From the NCBI GenBank assembly GCA_945952355.1, contig CAMFIW010000162.1, positions 1-6,698 on the forward strand: DNA of 6,698 nt, written 5' to 3'. Source of the DNA: an uncultured Phenylobacterium sp. GTDB taxonomy: Bacteria > Pseudomonadota > Alphaproteobacteria > Caulobacterales > Caulobacteraceae. Made by a program: the position numbers and the translations under genes. Numbering within the stretch: position 1 is the first letter of the stretch; the number at the start of each line of letters is the position of its first letter. Shown here piece by piece: positions 6,101 to 6,698 of the stretch. The notes beneath the pieces were generated by a model. That model was not told where the DNA came from. It saw nothing but the letters and a program-made list of their open reading frames with translations, and ran no database searches.

Positions 6101-6698
6101 CGCCCCTCCCCTCGGTCGAACCTCAGCGGGTCGAGCCGGGCGGCATAGGGGCCCGGCTCCCCTTCCGTCACGCAAGCCGTCAGCACGCGGGCGACCAGCG
6201 GCGCCAACAGCCAGCCGTTTCGCCGCGCGCCCACCGCCAGCAGCACGTCGGGATGGGCCCCGCGCCCCACCAACGGCAGGCCGTCCGGCGTCGCCGCCCG
6301 CACCGCCGCCTGCCCCGCATACGCCGCGCCGGCGATCGACGGGAACAGCCGGCGACCAGCCTCCAGCAAAGGCGACAGAGCGGCCTCACGCACCTCGCGG
6401 TCCTCCAGGCCGGGCTCCATCGTCGCGCCCAGGACCAGGCCGTCGCGGCCGCCCACGGCATAGGCGCCCTCGGTCCGAAGCGTGACGCCCAGCGCGACCT
6501 CGGAGGCCACCTTCACCAGCTGGCCCTTGATCGGCGAGACCAGGGACATCTTCGGCGCCATCACCGCCAGGTCGCGCGCCGCGCCCGTGGCGATCACCAA
6601 GCGCTCGGCGCCTTCGAACCCGGTCGCCGCCCGCGCATGGAACACGACGCCTGCCGCCTCGGCCGCCGCACGCAGCGCCGCCAGCACCGCCACGGGCT
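6097..6698 (-). CDS. FAD-dependent oxidoreductase, DAO/glycine oxidase (ThiO)-like, C-terminal part
   Basis: The gene runs off the right edge. About 199 C-terminal residues are visible, and the N-terminal FAD-binding Gly-rich motif lies outside. The visible part matches the DAO fold (PF01266). LVIATGA is the strand-turn that follows substrate-domain insertion. VSPIKGQLV and GLVLGATMEPG correspond to the PIKGQ and GATxE segments of ThiO-like enzymes. RAATPDGLPLVG precedes the C-terminal signature ARRNGWLLAP, whose Arg-Asn pair matches the substrate-carboxylate and flavin region of glycine oxidase. Such enzymes oxidise an amine or amino acid with O2 to an imine (then oxo acid) plus H2O2. A role in thiamine synthesis would need thiS/thiG neighbours, and none are seen. 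Here the partner is an acyl-CoA dehydrogenase, which points to catabolism or an unassigned role. The GTG at 6693 is an internal Val codon, not a start. Confidence 0.85.
   Translation of the reverse strand, partial: PVAVLAALRAAAEAAGVVFHARAATGFEGAERLVIATGAARDLAVMAPKMSLVSPIKGQLVKVASEVALGVTLRTEGAYAVGGRDGLVLGATMEPGLEDREVREAALSPLLEAGRRLFPSIAGAAYAGQAAVRAATPDGLPLVGRGAHPDVLLAVGARRNGWLLAPLVARVLTACVTEGEPGPYAARLDPLRFDRGEGR

Overview
This is a GC-rich stretch of about 6.7 kb from a chromosome. It reads as alphaproteobacterial, most likely Caulobacterales (Caulobacter or Phenylobacterium-like). The reasons are strong GC bias at third codon positions, a TonB-dependent receptor with a PF14905-type barrel, a Pro-rich TonB-like protein, and a CtrA-like box (TTAA-N7-CTAA) in an intergenic region. 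The taxonomic call is inference from style and gene content, not from a marker gene. I see no mobile element, CRISPR array, RNA gene or clearly novel system.

Layout, left to right. The window opens with the last 40 codons of an unidentified plus-strand gene (to 125). An AT-richer leader (about 160-205) follows. Next is a TonB-dependent outer-membrane receptor on the plus strand (to 2435), whose exact start is unclear. A lytic transglycosylase-like gene on the minus strand (2443-3294) converges on it with a 7-base gap. A divergent intergenic region (3295-3487) holds the CtrA-like box and a 12-base direct repeat. A TonB-like energy transducer (3488-4177, plus strand) follows and ends in a clear stem-loop terminator. 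The rest is on the minus strand. Read in transcription order it is a FAD-dependent amine/amino-acid oxidoreductase (cut by the right edge), an acyl-CoA dehydrogenase whose ATG overlaps the previous stop (ATGA), and a glutathione S-transferase-family protein.

How the genes fit together. The receptor and the TonB-like protein are natural partners: one is the gated outer-membrane channel, the other carries energy from the inner membrane. They lie within about 1 kb of each other but are not in one operon. The transglycosylase between them has no signal peptide, and an in-frame stop rules out an upstream one. Together with the CtrA-like box just upstream, this suggests a cell-cycle-timed wall-remodelling role, for example at the flagellar or polar machinery; that is inference. 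The oxidoreductase and dehydrogenase are almost certainly co-translated and look catabolic. The GST may ride on the same transcript.

The points most worth a second look are the CtrA-like box on a signal-less transglycosylase, the acyl-CoA dehydrogenase whose likely catalytic Glu sits in the helix-G (isovaleryl-CoA dehydrogenase-like) position, and the ambiguous receptor start, which may hide a frameshift in a G-run.
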